Shown: positions 1 to 8,952 of the stretch, in pieces
Position numbering within the stretch: the first letter of the stretch is position 1
How the letters are laid out: each line of letters opens with the position of its first letter
Assembly: GCF_030295955.1 (NCBI RefSeq)
Contig: NZ_AP027363.1
Coordinates: 1,550,001-1,614,000 of the forward strand
DNA: 64,000 bases
Source: Thalassotalea agarivorans
GTDB taxonomy: Bacteria; Pseudomonadota; Gammaproteobacteria; Enterobacterales; Alteromonadaceae
Direction of reading: 5' to 3'
The notes under the pieces: model-generated
Database searches by the model: none
Told to the model about the DNA's origin: nothing
Seen by the model: only the letters and a program-made list of their open reading frames with translations
Translations under genes and position numbers: made by a program

Positions 1-645
1 TACATCAGCTTCGTCCATAGCATCACGTGCTTTGTGAAACGGACAATGAGTGTGTTCCGCTAAATGACGTAAACAGCTATGCTTGTCGCTTTGAATGGAC
101 TGCCATAGGTTGCGAGGCACTGTATCTTTCCAGCTGTCTATATCGCCTTGCCACGAGCCTTCTTTAAGCGCAGAATGCATCGCTTTTAGCATGGCTAAGT
201 CGCTTTCTTGTGGCTTTTCAGCAAAGGTAAAGCCAGCTTGAGGCTCATCAGATTGGGTCGCCGCCAATTTTTGCGCACAGACGTAGCGTTGCCTGCCTTT
301 AACTAAAGAAAAGTTGAAATCTAAGCCCGAATATTGCTTTAAAAAGGGTAGGTCTTTGTCTACTAACTGTTCTTGTAGAGCAACTGTAGCGGTTGAAATA
401 CAGACCTTTTTTTCACGGGATAAGGCAAGTGGGATAGCACCAAGACAGTACGCTAACGATTTACCTGTTCCTGTACCGGCTTCAATTGTGATTATTTTGC
501 GCGTTTTATCGTATTCGCCGGCGAGTGTTTTTGCGATTTCAGCAATAAGAAAACCTTGTTGTTTACGCGGATGAAAATTATCTAGATTGTCGCCGATAGC
601 TTTGTAAGCACCGCGTATAACTGTTTTTATTTTATCGCTAAGCAT
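1..645 (-). CDS. dinG: ATP-dependent DNA helicase DinG, N-terminal part (runs off the window)
   Basis: DinG is an SOS-linked superfamily 2, XPD-like 5'-3' helicase that unwinds R-loops, D-loops and forks. I translated the minus strand from the ATG at 645; 215 residues are visible without a stop and the rest lies beyond position 1. The Walker A motif (AGTGTGKS) is at about residues 56-63, followed by the STATVALQEQL segment typical of motif Ia. The Fe-S domain shows Cys123 (in GRQRYVC), Cys191 and Cys201 (HCPF). The fourth cysteine expected between the last two in E. coli DinG is absent; that stretch is rich in histidine. The gene diverges from polB, with starts only about 70 bp apart and a LexA box between, so both are probably SOS-induced. 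Identity is firm; the activity of the Fe-S domain is open. Confidence 0.93.
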   Translation of the reverse strand, partial: MLSDKIKTVIRGAYKAIGDNLDNFHPRKQQGFLIAEIAKTLAGEYDKTRKIITIEAGTGTGKSLAYCLGAIPLALSREKKVCISTATVALQEQLVDKDLPFLKQYSGLDFNFSLVKGRQRYVCAQKLAATQSDEPQAGFTFAEKPQESDLAMLKAMHSALKEGSWQGDIDSWKDTVPRNLWQSIQSDKHSCLRHLAEHTHCPFHKARDAMDEADV

Positions 646-684
646 GCCTTGCCGTTTTATTTGCAGATTAAATCATTTAAACTG

Positions 685-700
685 CTGTATATATTATCAG
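685..700. promoter_or_regulatory. LexA (SOS) box between dinG and polB
   Basis: CTGTATATATTATCAG matches the LexA consensus CTGT-N8-ACAG with one mismatch in the right arm, and its core is the usual alternating AT. It lies between two divergent genes that are classic SOS genes in E. coli, so it could repress both. It also argues that polB translation begins downstream of position 700. Confidence 0.8.
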
Positions 701-717
701 TTATTATGCGCAATTAC

Positions 718-3105
718 ATGAGTTATTTGCCTATTTCAGGTGTTATTTTAACAAAACATGCAAGAGATACACGCCAAGGCATAGAGTTGTCTTATTGGGT
801 CAAAAGTCACGACCAGGTGTATCACGTTTGCGTACCTGAACAAGAGGCTATATTTTTCATAGAATCGCACCAACTTGCGCAAGTAAAAAAGGCCTTATCA
901 TCACAAAACGTCATCAATTATCGGGCAAGTGGGCTGGCGTTAAAAACCTTTAATCAAACCCCAGTTCATGGCGTTTACTTTAAGTACTTACGGGATTTTT
1001 ATAGCGCTCGCGATGTCTTAAAGGCGCAGGGTATCAAATGCTATGAAGATGATATCCGCTGTGAAGAACGCTTTTTAATGGAGCGGTTTATTACCTCTCA
1101 GGTTTCCTTTGTAGGAGAACTCAAACAGCTCAATGGTTATACCAAAGTTGAACACGCAAAATGTAAACCAGCCGATAAGGATTTCACGTTGCCCGATATC
1201 AATATGGTGTCAGTTGATATTGAATGTGACGTATCTGGGCAACTCTATTCGATTGGTCTTTATAGTGATTCCTTTCAATGCGTCTATATGATTGGTAATG
1301 GCGATTTACCTGAACATCAAAAAGCGCCTGCATTTATAGAATGGTGCGATAACGAGAAAGCCTTGTTATCTGCCTTTATTGATTATCTTAGCGACGAAGA
1401 TCCAGACATACTGATAGGCTGGAATGTCGTGGGTTTTGATATGCAAGTATTGCAGAAGCGATATGACTTTAATGATATTCCTTTTAGCATCAACAGAGAC
1501 GGTAGCGTTGGGCGTTGGCGAAAAAACGCCAACAGTGAACAAAAATTTTTTGATATTGCCGGTCGCGTTGTTTTAGATGGCATCGATGGTTTAAAAACAG
1601 CAACCTACAGTTTCCCCAGCTTTTCATTAGAAAATGTGTCAAACACGCTTTTGGGCATTGGAAAGAAGGTTGAAGATGCCGACAATCGATTACAAGAAAT
1701 TATTGATAATTTTCATCATAACAAAATCGCATTAGCTGAATACAACCTAGAAGATTGCAGGCTAGTTTGGCTTATCTTTGAAAAAACCCAGTTACTGTCA
1801 TTCTCTTTACTGCGTGCTCAGTTAACTGGATTAGCAATAGATCGTATCGGTGGATCAGTCGCAGCCTTTACAAATTTGTATCTACCGAAATTGCATAGAG
1901 CTGGCTACATAGCACCTAATTTGGGTGATGGACATAGTGATTTAGTCTCGCCAGGTGGCTATGTGATGGATTCTATCCCAGGGCTCTATAAAAACGTGCT
2001 AGTGCTAGATTTTAAAAGCTTGTACCCAAGTATTATTCGAACCTTTAATATCGATCCAATGGGCATGGTAGAGGGGGCATTATCACCTGATTCAGCGATT
2101 GAAGCGTTTGATGGTGCCATGTTTTCACGAGACAAGCATTTCTTACCCGCTATTATTCAGTCGCTTTGGGCTGAACGAGATATTGCTAAAAAACAAAACG
2201 ATGGCGCATTGTCACAAGCAATAAAAATCATCATGAATTCTTTTTATGGCGTGCTAGGTTCTAACGGTTGTCGCTTTTTTGATCCTCGACTATCTGGCGC
2301 TATAACAAAACGGGGTCACGAGATACTAAAAACCACCAAGCAGTGGATACAGGACAAAGGCTATACAGTTATTTATGGTGATACCGACTCTATTTTTGTT
2401 CATATCGGCGATGAGGCAGATAGCAAACAAGCCAAAGACATAGGTTTAACGTTGCAAGGCTACATCAATGAGCAGTGGCGAGGTGATCTTAAACAACGAT
2501 TTGCCATAGACAGCGCTTTGGAAATTGAATTCGAAACACATTTCACAACGTTTTTAATGCCTACTGTACGCGGCACTGACATTGGCACCAAAAAGCGTTA
2601 TGCAGGGCTAGTTACACGAAAGGGGAAAGAAGAACTGGTATTTAAAGGGCTTGAAAATGTTCGTACCGATTGGACACAGCTAGCCAAAGATTTTCAATAT
2701 GAGCTTTATCACCGCGTTTTTCATCAGCAAGCAGTAGATCAGTTTGTTTTAGAAACTGTAGAAAAAACAATGGCAGGCGAACTTGATGACAAGTTGGTTT
2801 ATCGCAAGCGTTTACGCCGCAAACTGTCTCATTATGTTAAAAACGTGCCACCACATGTCAAAGCCGCACGTTGGGCTGATGCGATCAATGAAAAAGAAGG
2901 GAAGTCCCTGCAGTATCAAAACCGTGGCTGGATAGAATACGTGTTAACCGTAAATGGGCCACAAACCCTAAAATATCGCAATGCACCTATCGATTATACC
3001 TTGTACATTGAACGGCAGTTAAAAGCTGTTGCTGATGGCATCTTGCCGTTTATCGGAAAGTCGTTCGATGAAATCACCGATAATCAGCTTAAGTTATTTA
3101 GTTAA
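718..3105 (+). CDS. polB: DNA polymerase II (family B), SOS-induced
   Basis: Family B DNA polymerase with 3'-5' proofreading, used for replication restart and translesion work after DNA damage. From the chosen ATG it has 795 residues, close to E. coli Pol II (783). Exonuclease motif I is present with Asp167 and Glu169 (VDIECD instead of the usual DIET). Polymerase motif A is LDFKSLYPSIIRTF, motif B is KIIMNSFYGVLG, and motif C is YGDTDS with its first Asp at about 555. The reading frame is open back to an ATG at 649, but that start would place the LexA box inside the gene. The family N-terminus (GVILTKHARDT, like GFILTRHWRDT of E. coli) begins just after the ATG at 718. The ATG at 706 remains possible. 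No clear ribosome binding site is seen, so the message may have a very short leader. A terminator follows. Confidence 0.95.
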   Translation: MSYLPISGVILTKHARDTRQGIELSYWVKSHDQVYHVCVPEQEAIFFIESHQLAQVKKALSSQNVINYRASGLALKTFNQTPVHGVYFKYLRDFYSARDVLKAQGIKCYEDDIRCEERFLMERFITSQVSFVGELKQLNGYTKVEHAKCKPADKDFTLPDINMVSVDIECDVSGQLYSIGLYSDSFQCVYMIGNGDLPEHQKAPAFIEWCDNEKALLSAFIDYLSDEDPDILIGWNVVGFDMQVLQKRYDFNDIPFSINRDGSVGRWRKNANSEQKFFDIAGRVVLDGIDGLKTATYSFPSFSLENVSNTLLGIGKKVEDADNRLQEIIDNFHHNKIALAEYNLEDCRLVWLIFEKTQLLSFSLLRAQLTGLAIDRIGGSVAAFTNLYLPKLHRAGYIAPNLGDGHSDLVSPGGYVMDSIPGLYKNVLVLDFKSLYPSIIRTFNIDPMGMVEGALSPDSAIEAFDGAMFSRDKHFLPAIIQSLWAERDIAKKQNDGALSQAIKIIMNSFYGVLGSNGCRFFDPRLSGAITKRGHEILKTTKQWIQDKGYTVIYGDTDSIFVHIGDEADSKQAKDIGLTLQGYINEQWRGDLKQRFAIDSALEIEFETHFTTFLMPTVRGTDIGTKKRYAGLVTRKGKEELVFKGLENVRTDWTQLAKDFQYELYHRVFHQQAVDQFVLETVEKTMAGELDDKLVYRKRLRRKLSHYVKNVPPHVKAARWADAINEKEGKSLQYQNRGWIEYVLTVNGPQTLKYRNAPIDYTLYIERQLKAVADGILPFIGKSFDEITDNQLKLFS

Positions 3106-3114
3106 AATATAAAA

Positions 3115-3137
3115 AACCTCACTGTAGAGGTTTGTTT
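3115..3137 (+). terminator. Terminator after polB
   Basis: AACCTC-ACTGTA-GAGGTT followed by TGTTT, starting 10 bp after the polB stop. The stem is short and the T tract broken, so it is probably of moderate strength. Confidence 0.55.
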
Positions 3138-3148
3138 CTCTACTAATT

Positions 3149-3163
3149 CCTTGTATAACAAGG
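3149..3163 (+). promoter_or_regulatory. Small hairpin in the metC leader
   Basis: CCTTGT-ATA-ACAAGG is a perfect 6-bp inverted repeat just upstream of metC. Its right arm contains the only AAGGA-like sequence before the gene, but that lies 19 bases from the ATG, far for a Shine-Dalgarno. It could be a small operator or an RNA hairpin. No MetJ box (AGACGTCT repeats) is seen here. Confidence 0.25.
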
Positions 3164-3183
3164 ACAACTAGTTAATAAATTGA

Positions 3184-4365
3184 ATGAATATGAGCAAAAA
3201 AGAAACGGTGTACGTAAGTGCAGGGCGCAAGCCACAGTGGACGCGTGGTCTAGTGAACCCACCCGTTGAACGTGCTTCAACGGTAGTGTTTGACTCGGTC
3301 GAACAGATGAAACATGCCGTCGCGAATAAGTCTAAACAAGTGTTGTATTATGGACGCCGCGGCACCACAACAAACTTTGCTTTCTGTGACGCAATGGCTG
3401 AAATAGAAGGCGGTGCAGGTTGTTATGTCTATCCAAGTGGCACTGCTGCTATAACCACCGCCATGCTGGCGTTTTTAAAAAGTGGTGACCATGTATTGAT
3501 GGTAGATAACGCTTACGAGCCAACGCGTGCATTTTGTCAAAATGTATTAAAGGGCTTTAATATTGATGTCACCTATTACGACCCTTTAATTGGTGCAGGA
3601 ATAGAGGCGTTAATACAAGAGAATACCAAAATCGTATTTCTTGAATCTCCAGGTTCTTTAACCATGGAAGTGCAAGACGTTCCTGCTATTGCAGAGGTTG
3701 CACACAAACATAATTGTGTGGTGATGCTCGATAATACGTGGGGCGCAGGCGTTAACTTTAAGCCTTTTGATTATGGAGTTGATGTTTCCGTACAAGCGGC
3801 AACCAAGTATATTGTGGGTCATTCCGATGTCATGCTTGGAACGGCAACAGCAAACGAAAAGCACTGGCCGGTATTGAGAGAGAAAAGCTATACCCTTGGT
3901 ATGTGTGCCTCGCCAGATGATTTATACCTTGCGATGCGCGGTATCAGAACCTTGGGCGTGCGTTTGCAGCAGCATCAAGAAAGTGCTCTAAAGATTGCTC
4001 GTTGGTTGGAATCCAGAGAAGAAGTAGAAACAATATTGCATCCAGCGTTTAGTTCTTGCCCAGGGCATGAGATGTTTACACGCGACTTTACCGGTTCTAA
4101 TGGCTTATTCTCATTTGTATTGAGCAAAGGTAATCAGGCAGGTATTACTGCCATGCTCGATGGTATGTCTCATTTTAAAATGGGCTATTCCTGGGGTGGA
4201 TTTGAAAGCCTTATCTTAGCTGTTAATAGCGTGCAATCGATGCGAACAGTGACTACTTGGCCTTATGAACATGCGCTTATTCGTTTGCATGTAGGATTAG
4301 AAAATGTGGACGATCTAATCGCAGACTTAAGTGCGGGCTTTGACCGATTAAATGCAGCACTTTAA
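3184..4365 (+). CDS. metC: Cystathionine beta-lyase (PLP enzyme of methionine synthesis)
   Basis: Cleaves cystathionine to homocysteine, pyruvate and ammonia, the step before methionine synthase, in the cytoplasm. The 393 residues match MetC of E. coli (395) along the whole length. Family landmarks are YYGRRGT near residue 57, the substrate/PLP-loop segment NAYEPTRAF, the conserved FLESPGSLTMEVQDVPAI, the PLP aspartate in MLDNTWGAGV, the Schiff-base lysine in QAATKYIVGHSD, and a C-terminal SWGGFESL. These favour cystathionine beta-lyase over cystathionine gamma-synthase. A second in-frame ATG lies at 3190. The gene is alone in its transcript between the polB terminator and a strong bidirectional terminator. 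Confidence 0.93.
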   Translation: MNMSKKETVYVSAGRKPQWTRGLVNPPVERASTVVFDSVEQMKHAVANKSKQVLYYGRRGTTTNFAFCDAMAEIEGGAGCYVYPSGTAAITTAMLAFLKSGDHVLMVDNAYEPTRAFCQNVLKGFNIDVTYYDPLIGAGIEALIQENTKIVFLESPGSLTMEVQDVPAIAEVAHKHNCVVMLDNTWGAGVNFKPFDYGVDVSVQAATKYIVGHSDVMLGTATANEKHWPVLREKSYTLGMCASPDDLYLAMRGIRTLGVRLQQHQESALKIARWLESREEVETILHPAFSSCPGHEMFTRDFTGSNGLFSFVLSKGNQAGITAMLDGMSHFKMGYSWGGFESLILAVNSVQSMRTVTTWPYEHALIRLHVGLENVDDLIADLSAGFDRLNAAL

Positions 4366-4377
4366 CGGTGCGAACGA

Positions 4378-4407
4378 AAAAAAAGGCGGATTTTATCCGC
4401 CTTTTTT
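4378..4407. terminator. Bidirectional terminator between metC and the M24 peptidase gene
   Basis: GGCGGA-TTTTA-TCCGCC flanked by an A run on the left and six T on the right, so it can end transcription from both sides. It serves the convergent metC and the minus-strand regulator/nuclease/phosphatase/peptidase operon. The stop codon of the peptidase gene lies within the T tract. Confidence 0.9.
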
Positions 4408-5776
4408 AGTTGCTTTTAATCAAATGAAATGAGGTTTGTCGGCCGTTTAGATACCACACGCCAGATTCATCAAAAAATGCATCCTCTTCCAACATAATTC
4501 GAATTTCTTTACCCCATTCTTTTAAATACACCGCATTGTTCAGTTCAATTGAATAGGCTGTATTCAAGTGTAATGGGTAATCACCATCGCCTGGGACACC
4601 TTGCTGGGCATCCCACATGCCTAGCGTTGTGCCTGCGCCGTGGCCATGAAAACCAATAGGATGGGTGTATATCGTAGGCTTTAACCCTTGAGCGATTGCT
4701 TCGGATCTTGCTTTCGCCAGAATTTCATTGCCGGTTACACCTTCAGCAAAAAGATCAGTAAAGATATCTTGTAGTTGGTTTGCTTTGCTTAATGCTTCGT
4801 TTAAGTAGTCAGGTGCTGACGTTTCTCCCTGTTTAAGCACATAGGCGTGTTGTTGTGTATCTGTATTAAGTCGCAAATAGGTAATACCGAAATCAACATG
4901 GAGTAAATCACCGGGTCTTACAACGTTGTCTGTGTCTTTATTGGTAAACGTCGTTTCATGATCAAATGCCTGATTGTCTGCGCGCTGAATTGATACACTT
5001 GGATGAAACCACGCTTGAAGTTTCAATTCACGAACTCGCTCTCGGTACCACCAAGCAATATCATCGGTTGTTGTTACGCCCGGTGTAACAACTTTGTTTG
5101 AAAAACCTTCAGCGATAATGGCATGGGCGAGGGCTACGATATCCTTGTATTGTTCTACTTCGGGCTTAATTCGTTGCTCAAGCCAAGCAATTGCCAAAGG
5201 CTCTGAAGATACAAGTTTATTTTCCATATCCTTAGGTAAAGCCTGTTTAAGCTGTTCAAAATCTGTAACAACTAAACCATCTGCATGCGCCCATATTTGC
5301 GATTGGTTGATGCCAATTTTTTCGGGGTTATGCTGCTTTAATAAAGATACTAATGCTTGCCATTGGTCGTCTTGAGTCGACTTATCCCAAGCCTTGGTAA
5401 AAACACTACCCACATTGTATGGGGCGACAGCATAGGCTTGTAATTGGCCAGAATCCTCTAAAACGAATAAAAATATGGTCGTTCTTCGTGCAGATAACCA
5501 TGTTGCTGGTAGAAATGTCTTTAAAATTGGGTCTTCATTGTATTCTCGGCTGATCAAAAGCCATGCATCTATGCCGGTTTTCTTCATTAAAGACGGGAGT
5601 AATGTTTGAACTCGCTGCGCTGTCATGTCATCTATAAACTGCGCTCTATCTTTCATTGATAAGACTTGGCTTTCGAGTGCATCACTGTCAGGTTTCAATG
5701 CCACAGATTGCGTTTTTTCTGAACATCCGAGTAGTGCTAGCGCGCAAATGACACCGCAAAAAGGCTTAAAATTCAT
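4406..5776 (-). CDS. Lipoprotein of the M24 metallopeptidase family (Xaa-Pro aminopeptidase-like)
   Basis: 456 residues with a lipoprotein signal peptide: a short charged start, a hydrophobic stretch and a lipobox LALLGC with the acylated Cys at 18. It is therefore an envelope enzyme, unlike cytoplasmic PepP/PepQ. The C-terminal half is a pita-bread M24 domain. Asp295 (HVDFG) and Asp306 lie 11 residues apart as in PepP, a His cluster follows around 372-379 (GFHGHG), and glutamates occur near 411 (SIELNN) and 430-431 (MLEEDAFF), completing the two-metal site. It likely removes residues from peptides, perhaps N-terminal to proline; the substrate is not readable. It is the last gene of an operon with tetR, an EEP-fold nuclease and alkaline phosphatase, 6 bp after the phosphatase stop, so it is probably co-induced during extracellular polymer scavenging. 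Confidence 0.82.
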   Translation of the reverse strand: MNFKPFCGVICALALLGCSEKTQSVALKPDSDALESQVLSMKDRAQFIDDMTAQRVQTLLPSLMKKTGIDAWLLISREYNEDPILKTFLPATWLSARRTTIFLFVLEDSGQLQAYAVAPYNVGSVFTKAWDKSTQDDQWQALVSLLKQHNPEKIGINQSQIWAHADGLVVTDFEQLKQALPKDMENKLVSSEPLAIAWLEQRIKPEVEQYKDIVALAHAIIAEGFSNKVVTPGVTTTDDIAWWYRERVRELKLQAWFHPSVSIQRADNQAFDHETTFTNKDTDNVVRPGDLLHVDFGITYLRLNTDTQQHAYVLKQGETSAPDYLNEALSKANQLQDIFTDLFAEGVTGNEILAKARSEAIAQGLKPTIYTHPIGFHGHGAGTTLGMWDAQQGVPGDGDYPLHLNTAYSIELNNAVYLKEWGKEIRIMLEEDAFFDESGVWYLNGRQTSFHLIKSN

Positions 5777-5782
5777 GCCGCT

Positions 5783-7102
5783 TTACTCTCTAATTAGTTG
5801 AAACAAAATCTTTGCCATGTCGGTATTGTCTTTAGCACCAGCAAATTGCGTTGCAGAGTGGCCAAACGCGTATACAGGTACGTCTGCAGCCGTATGGCCA
5901 GACGACGTCCATCCAGTATTTGAACGTAAATCGATAATCGATTTGATTGTTTTTGACAGCTCTCTTGTGCGTTTTTGTCCTTTCAATGTAGGCGACAACA
6001 TAGTTTGCGCTCTGTTGATTAGTTTTATTTCGTCACGCGTTAACTCTGAGCCGAATAAAGCGGTAATGTCGTCAGTTGATAGTCGCTGGCTTAAAAATGC
6101 ATCGGCTATTTTATCCGCAGACGCAGTGACTTGTTTTACTTGATCAGGGTTCCATGCATAGTCACCATCTCTTGCTAGCGACATACCACCGGTTTCATGA
6201 TCAGCGGTTAGCACTACCAAGGTGTTTGGATGCTGTTTTACATAACCTTCGAGCAGCTCTATTGTCTTGGCTAAGTCATGCATTTCCGCCATTGCCGCAG
6301 CGATATCATTGCCATGTCCAGCCCAGTCTACTTGGCTTGCTTCAACCAGTAAAAAGTAGCCTTTATCATTTTTTAAATGTTTAAGCGCTGTTCCTGTGAG
6401 TTTTGCTAATCGGGTCGGGTTATTATCATCGATAGCGAACGGCAAGCCTTTATCTGCAAACAATCCTAGCAGTGGCTTTGTTTTGTTTGTGCTATCGAGT
6501 TGCTCGTATGCATCTATATATTGAAAGCCCTTTGCTTTAAACTCTGCAACTAAATTTCTGTCATCGCGAATGAAATAAGCCCAGCCACCACCAAGCATGA
6601 CATCTGCATTAATACCATTGTCAATGTATTGATCGGCAATCGCATTGTAGTTGCGCCTGTGTTCATTGTGCGCCATGTATGATGCTGGTGTCGCATGATT
6701 AATCTGCGACGTTACCACGATACCCGTTTTTTTACCTTGTTTCTTGGCGGCAACCAATACTGATTCAAGTGGTTTTTTGTTAATATCGACGCCAATAGCG
6801 CCATTATATGTTTTTACCCCTGTAGCAAGTGCTGTAGCGCTTGCAGCAGAGTCAGTGACATATCCAGACACCTTATGAGGGTAGGTGGAGTTACTGCCAA
6901 CTAGGTATTTATCAAACACCGTTGTTTCAACCATAGGCGTATTTGGGTTGTCCATATAGTATCGGTAAGCTGCTACATAATTAGGTCCCATGCCGTCAGC
7001 CACAACCATGATGATATTTTGCGGTTTTTCTGCTGAGAAAGCAGGAAATACTATCAACGCGCCTAAGAGTGAAATGCGCACACGTTTTAAAAGAGAAGTC
7101 AT
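5783..7102 (-). CDS. Secreted alkaline phosphatase (PhoA family)
   Basis: 439 residues with a Sec signal peptide (basic start, hydrophobic core, cleavage near AFSA, residue 24). It releases phosphate from phosphomonoesters in the periplasm or outside. Metal-site Asp36 lies in VVADGMG, and the nucleophile is Ser85 in DSAASATA (Asp-Ser as in PhoA). The EASQVDWAGHGND segment, TADHETGG and a C-terminal SSGHTAADVPVYAFG supply the remaining metal ligands. Length is close to E. coli PhoA (471). In its operon it directly follows a secreted nuclease-like gene (9 bp gap). A likely role is therefore dephosphorylating nucleotides to nucleosides for uptake, not only phosphate starvation. No Pho box was recognised upstream of the operon. 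Family assignment is firm; the nucleotide role is inference from context. Confidence 0.9.
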   Translation of the reverse strand: MTSLLKRVRISLLGALIVFPAFSAEKPQNIIMVVADGMGPNYVAAYRYYMDNPNTPMVETTVFDKYLVGSNSTYPHKVSGYVTDSAASATALATGVKTYNGAIGVDINKKPLESVLVAAKKQGKKTGIVVTSQINHATPASYMAHNEHRRNYNAIADQYIDNGINADVMLGGGWAYFIRDDRNLVAEFKAKGFQYIDAYEQLDSTNKTKPLLGLFADKGLPFAIDDNNPTRLAKLTGTALKHLKNDKGYFLLVEASQVDWAGHGNDIAAAMAEMHDLAKTIELLEGYVKQHPNTLVVLTADHETGGMSLARDGDYAWNPDQVKQVTASADKIADAFLSQRLSTDDITALFGSELTRDEIKLINRAQTMLSPTLKGQKRTRELSKTIKSIIDLRSNTGWTSSGHTAADVPVYAFGHSATQFAGAKDNTDMAKILFQLIRE

Positions 7103-7111
7103 ATTAACCTT

Positions 7112-8260
7112 TTATTTTGTGATATTGATGTCTACCCAAACCAATTTATGATCGGAGGACGTTTTTCTATTTTTGATCAGCGCGTCATATTTTTCACCTT
7201 TTTGAGGCCAAAATACGCCAGAAGAAACTACTTTTAAGCCAAAACTGCTGGGTAAAACATAGTCCACACGCATTTTCCAACTTGCTGTATGCGTTTTAGC
7301 ATAAGGGTTTTGAGGTGCATTCTGCACTGCGCCTAAGCTTTTAGGTTCAGTGTCATTTACTTTTGTATCGTTGAGCAGGTTTCTAATGGCATCTTGCCTT
7401 GAATCACCTTCTGCTGGGGAACTGTTTAAGTCGCCCATGATGACAAAGCGGCTATTGGGTTTTAATCCGCCAAACTGACTTTTGTCATCATAAATATAGG
7501 TTGAACGATTAGTGTCGATGTAGTCATGCCAAAAACGAATTTCATCATGGTTACGCTTACCATTACGATCTTCTTTTCCATCAAAAACTGGCGGTGTAGG
7601 GTGGCTTGCTAACACGTGTACCTTTTCGTCATCAATTTTGATGGGGATATCCCAATGAGATTTCGATGACAGGCGAAGTTTATTCCAGGTGGCGTCTGCA
7701 TACCAAGGCGTACCATCCTCATTCATTGGCATTAATGCATTTGGCATGTCTTTCCATTTAAACAGCTGAAAGGTTCGAATGTGTTCGGTATCAATAGGAT
7801 ATTTAGACAATAACAACATACCGAAATGACCAGGAAAATAACCAAAGCCTTGCGTATTTGCAGGTGGCTTCGCCGTTTTATCGCCGTTGTCTATCAATAC
7901 GCCAGTATTGACTGGCCCTTGAAAAAAATACGGATAGTTTAAGCCATTTGCCTTAAGTAGCTCGCTGAACAACACTTGGTTTTTTTTACCAAAAACGCCA
8001 TTGTCAAACTCGTTGATCAAAATGACATCCGGCTGCTTAATTGAAATGATTTTAACAATATTTTTTACTTGCTGGGCAGGTGATGATAAGGCGTTGTTTA
8101 ACGATTGCTGCAAAATCAACTGGCTTTGATTTCTGTCTGTGTAATTAAGCGCTTCTAGGCTTGCATTAAACGTTGCAAATCTTATGGTATCTGCTGCGTT
8201 TGTCGTTGCAACTAAACTGCTCGCTAGTATTGTAGAAATAATGATGTGTTTAATGTTCAT
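7112..8260 (-). CDS. Secreted endonuclease/exonuclease/phosphatase (EEP) family protein
   Basis: 382 residues beginning with a signal peptide (cleavage after about residue 22, TTNA-AD). The fold is that of DNase I, exonuclease III and related phosphoesterases. Visible motifs are the first-strand RFATFNASLE with its Asn, INEFDN carrying the metal-binding Glu, GDLNSSP with the catalytic Asp and Asn, RVDYVLPS, and the C-terminal catalytic SDHKLVWVDI. The family includes DNases, RNases and other phosphodiesterases, so the substrate is not certain. Its position immediately upstream of alkaline phosphatase, under a RutR-like regulator and beside nucleoside catabolism genes, favours extracellular nuclease or nucleotide phosphodiesterase. 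Its start overlaps the regulator gene by 11 bp, implying translational coupling. Confidence 0.85.
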   Translation of the reverse strand: MNIKHIIISTILASSLVATTNAADTIRFATFNASLEALNYTDRNQSQLILQQSLNNALSSPAQQVKNIVKIISIKQPDVILINEFDNGVFGKKNQVLFSELLKANGLNYPYFFQGPVNTGVLIDNGDKTAKPPANTQGFGYFPGHFGMLLLSKYPIDTEHIRTFQLFKWKDMPNALMPMNEDGTPWYADATWNKLRLSSKSHWDIPIKIDDEKVHVLASHPTPPVFDGKEDRNGKRNHDEIRFWHDYIDTNRSTYIYDDKSQFGGLKPNSRFVIMGDLNSSPAEGDSRQDAIRNLLNDTKVNDTEPKSLGAVQNAPQNPYAKTHTASWKMRVDYVLPSSFGLKVVSSGVFWPQKGEKYDALIKNRKTSSDHKLVWVDINITK

Positions 8261-8894
8261 GTTGAGCTATTCCGCAGCCTTTTAAAACCATATTTGTTAA
8301 AAATCTTGTTACCGCTTTCTCGTCTTTCTCTTCAAATTCAGCTTGGTTTAGTACTGTTAAGATCTGGGTTTCAAAGTCAGCATAATGTTGGGTTGAAGAC
8401 CAAATCAAAAAAATGAGCTGAGTTGGGTCGATGTCATCCATTTGGCCTTCATCAATCCAGCGCTGAAAAATACTGGCTTTTTCTCGCACCCATTGTCTCA
8501 AATATGAGCGAGCAAACTCTTTAAGGTGCTGCGCTCCTTGGATAATTTCCAGCGCATATATCTTTGAGGCTTCTGGCGCTGTGAAAGACATGCGTACCTT
8601 AGAGGCAATAAATTTCTCTATTGCAATGGCAGGGCCGTCTTCATAAAGAATGTCACCAATGCCTTCATCCCACATCTCTAGGGTGCTCTCTAATACTGCA
8701 TGATAAAGCGCCTCTTTGTTTTTGTAATAATAAAGCACGTTGGCTTTAGGTAGACCACTTCGCTGAGATATTTGTTGTACGCTGGCGCCTTTGTATCCGT
8801 TTAAAACAAATTCAGTCCTGGCAGCGTCTAAAATAATTAACTTATTTTTTGCGCGTAGTTGATCTTGTTTGTTAGATTTTTTCTGTTCTGACAT
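8250..8894 (-). CDS. TetR-family regulator, RutR-like (pyrimidine-responsive type)
   Basis: About 214 residues. An N-terminal TetR DNA-binding domain covers roughly residues 15-65, with the helix-turn-helix in SVQQISQRSGLPKANVLYYYKNKEALY. The C-terminal domain resembles E. coli RutR, the uracil/thymine-sensing regulator of pyrimidine use; the clearest match is LIFLIWSSTQHYADF against LIFMIWASTQHYADF. The start is the ATG at 8894; a GTG at 8912 would add six residues and neither has a good ribosome binding site. It is the first gene of the operon with the secreted EEP enzyme, phosphatase and peptidase. It faces an Oar-like receptor gene across a 590-bp gap that holds a perfect RutR-type operator. 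It is probably autoregulatory. Ligand specificity is inference. Confidence 0.85.
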   Translation of the reverse strand: MSEQKKSNKQDQLRAKNKLIILDAARTEFVLNGYKGASVQQISQRSGLPKANVLYYYKNKEALYHAVLESTLEMWDEGIGDILYEDGPAIAIEKFIASKVRMSFTAPEASKIYALEIIQGAQHLKEFARSYLRQWVREKASIFQRWIDEGQMDDIDPTQLIFLIWSSTQHYADFETQILTVLNQAEFEEKDEKAVTRFLTNMVLKGCGIAQHEH

Positions 8895-8952
8895 TAGGTC
8901 TGAAAGTTTCACTTAGGTTTTGCTGTGTTTTACCAGTAATAATTGAAGCTGT

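Noticed and set aside
314-574. Plus-strand open frame of 86 residues
   Set aside because: It lies antisense to the clear DinG coding sequence, has no family resemblance and no ribosome binding site.
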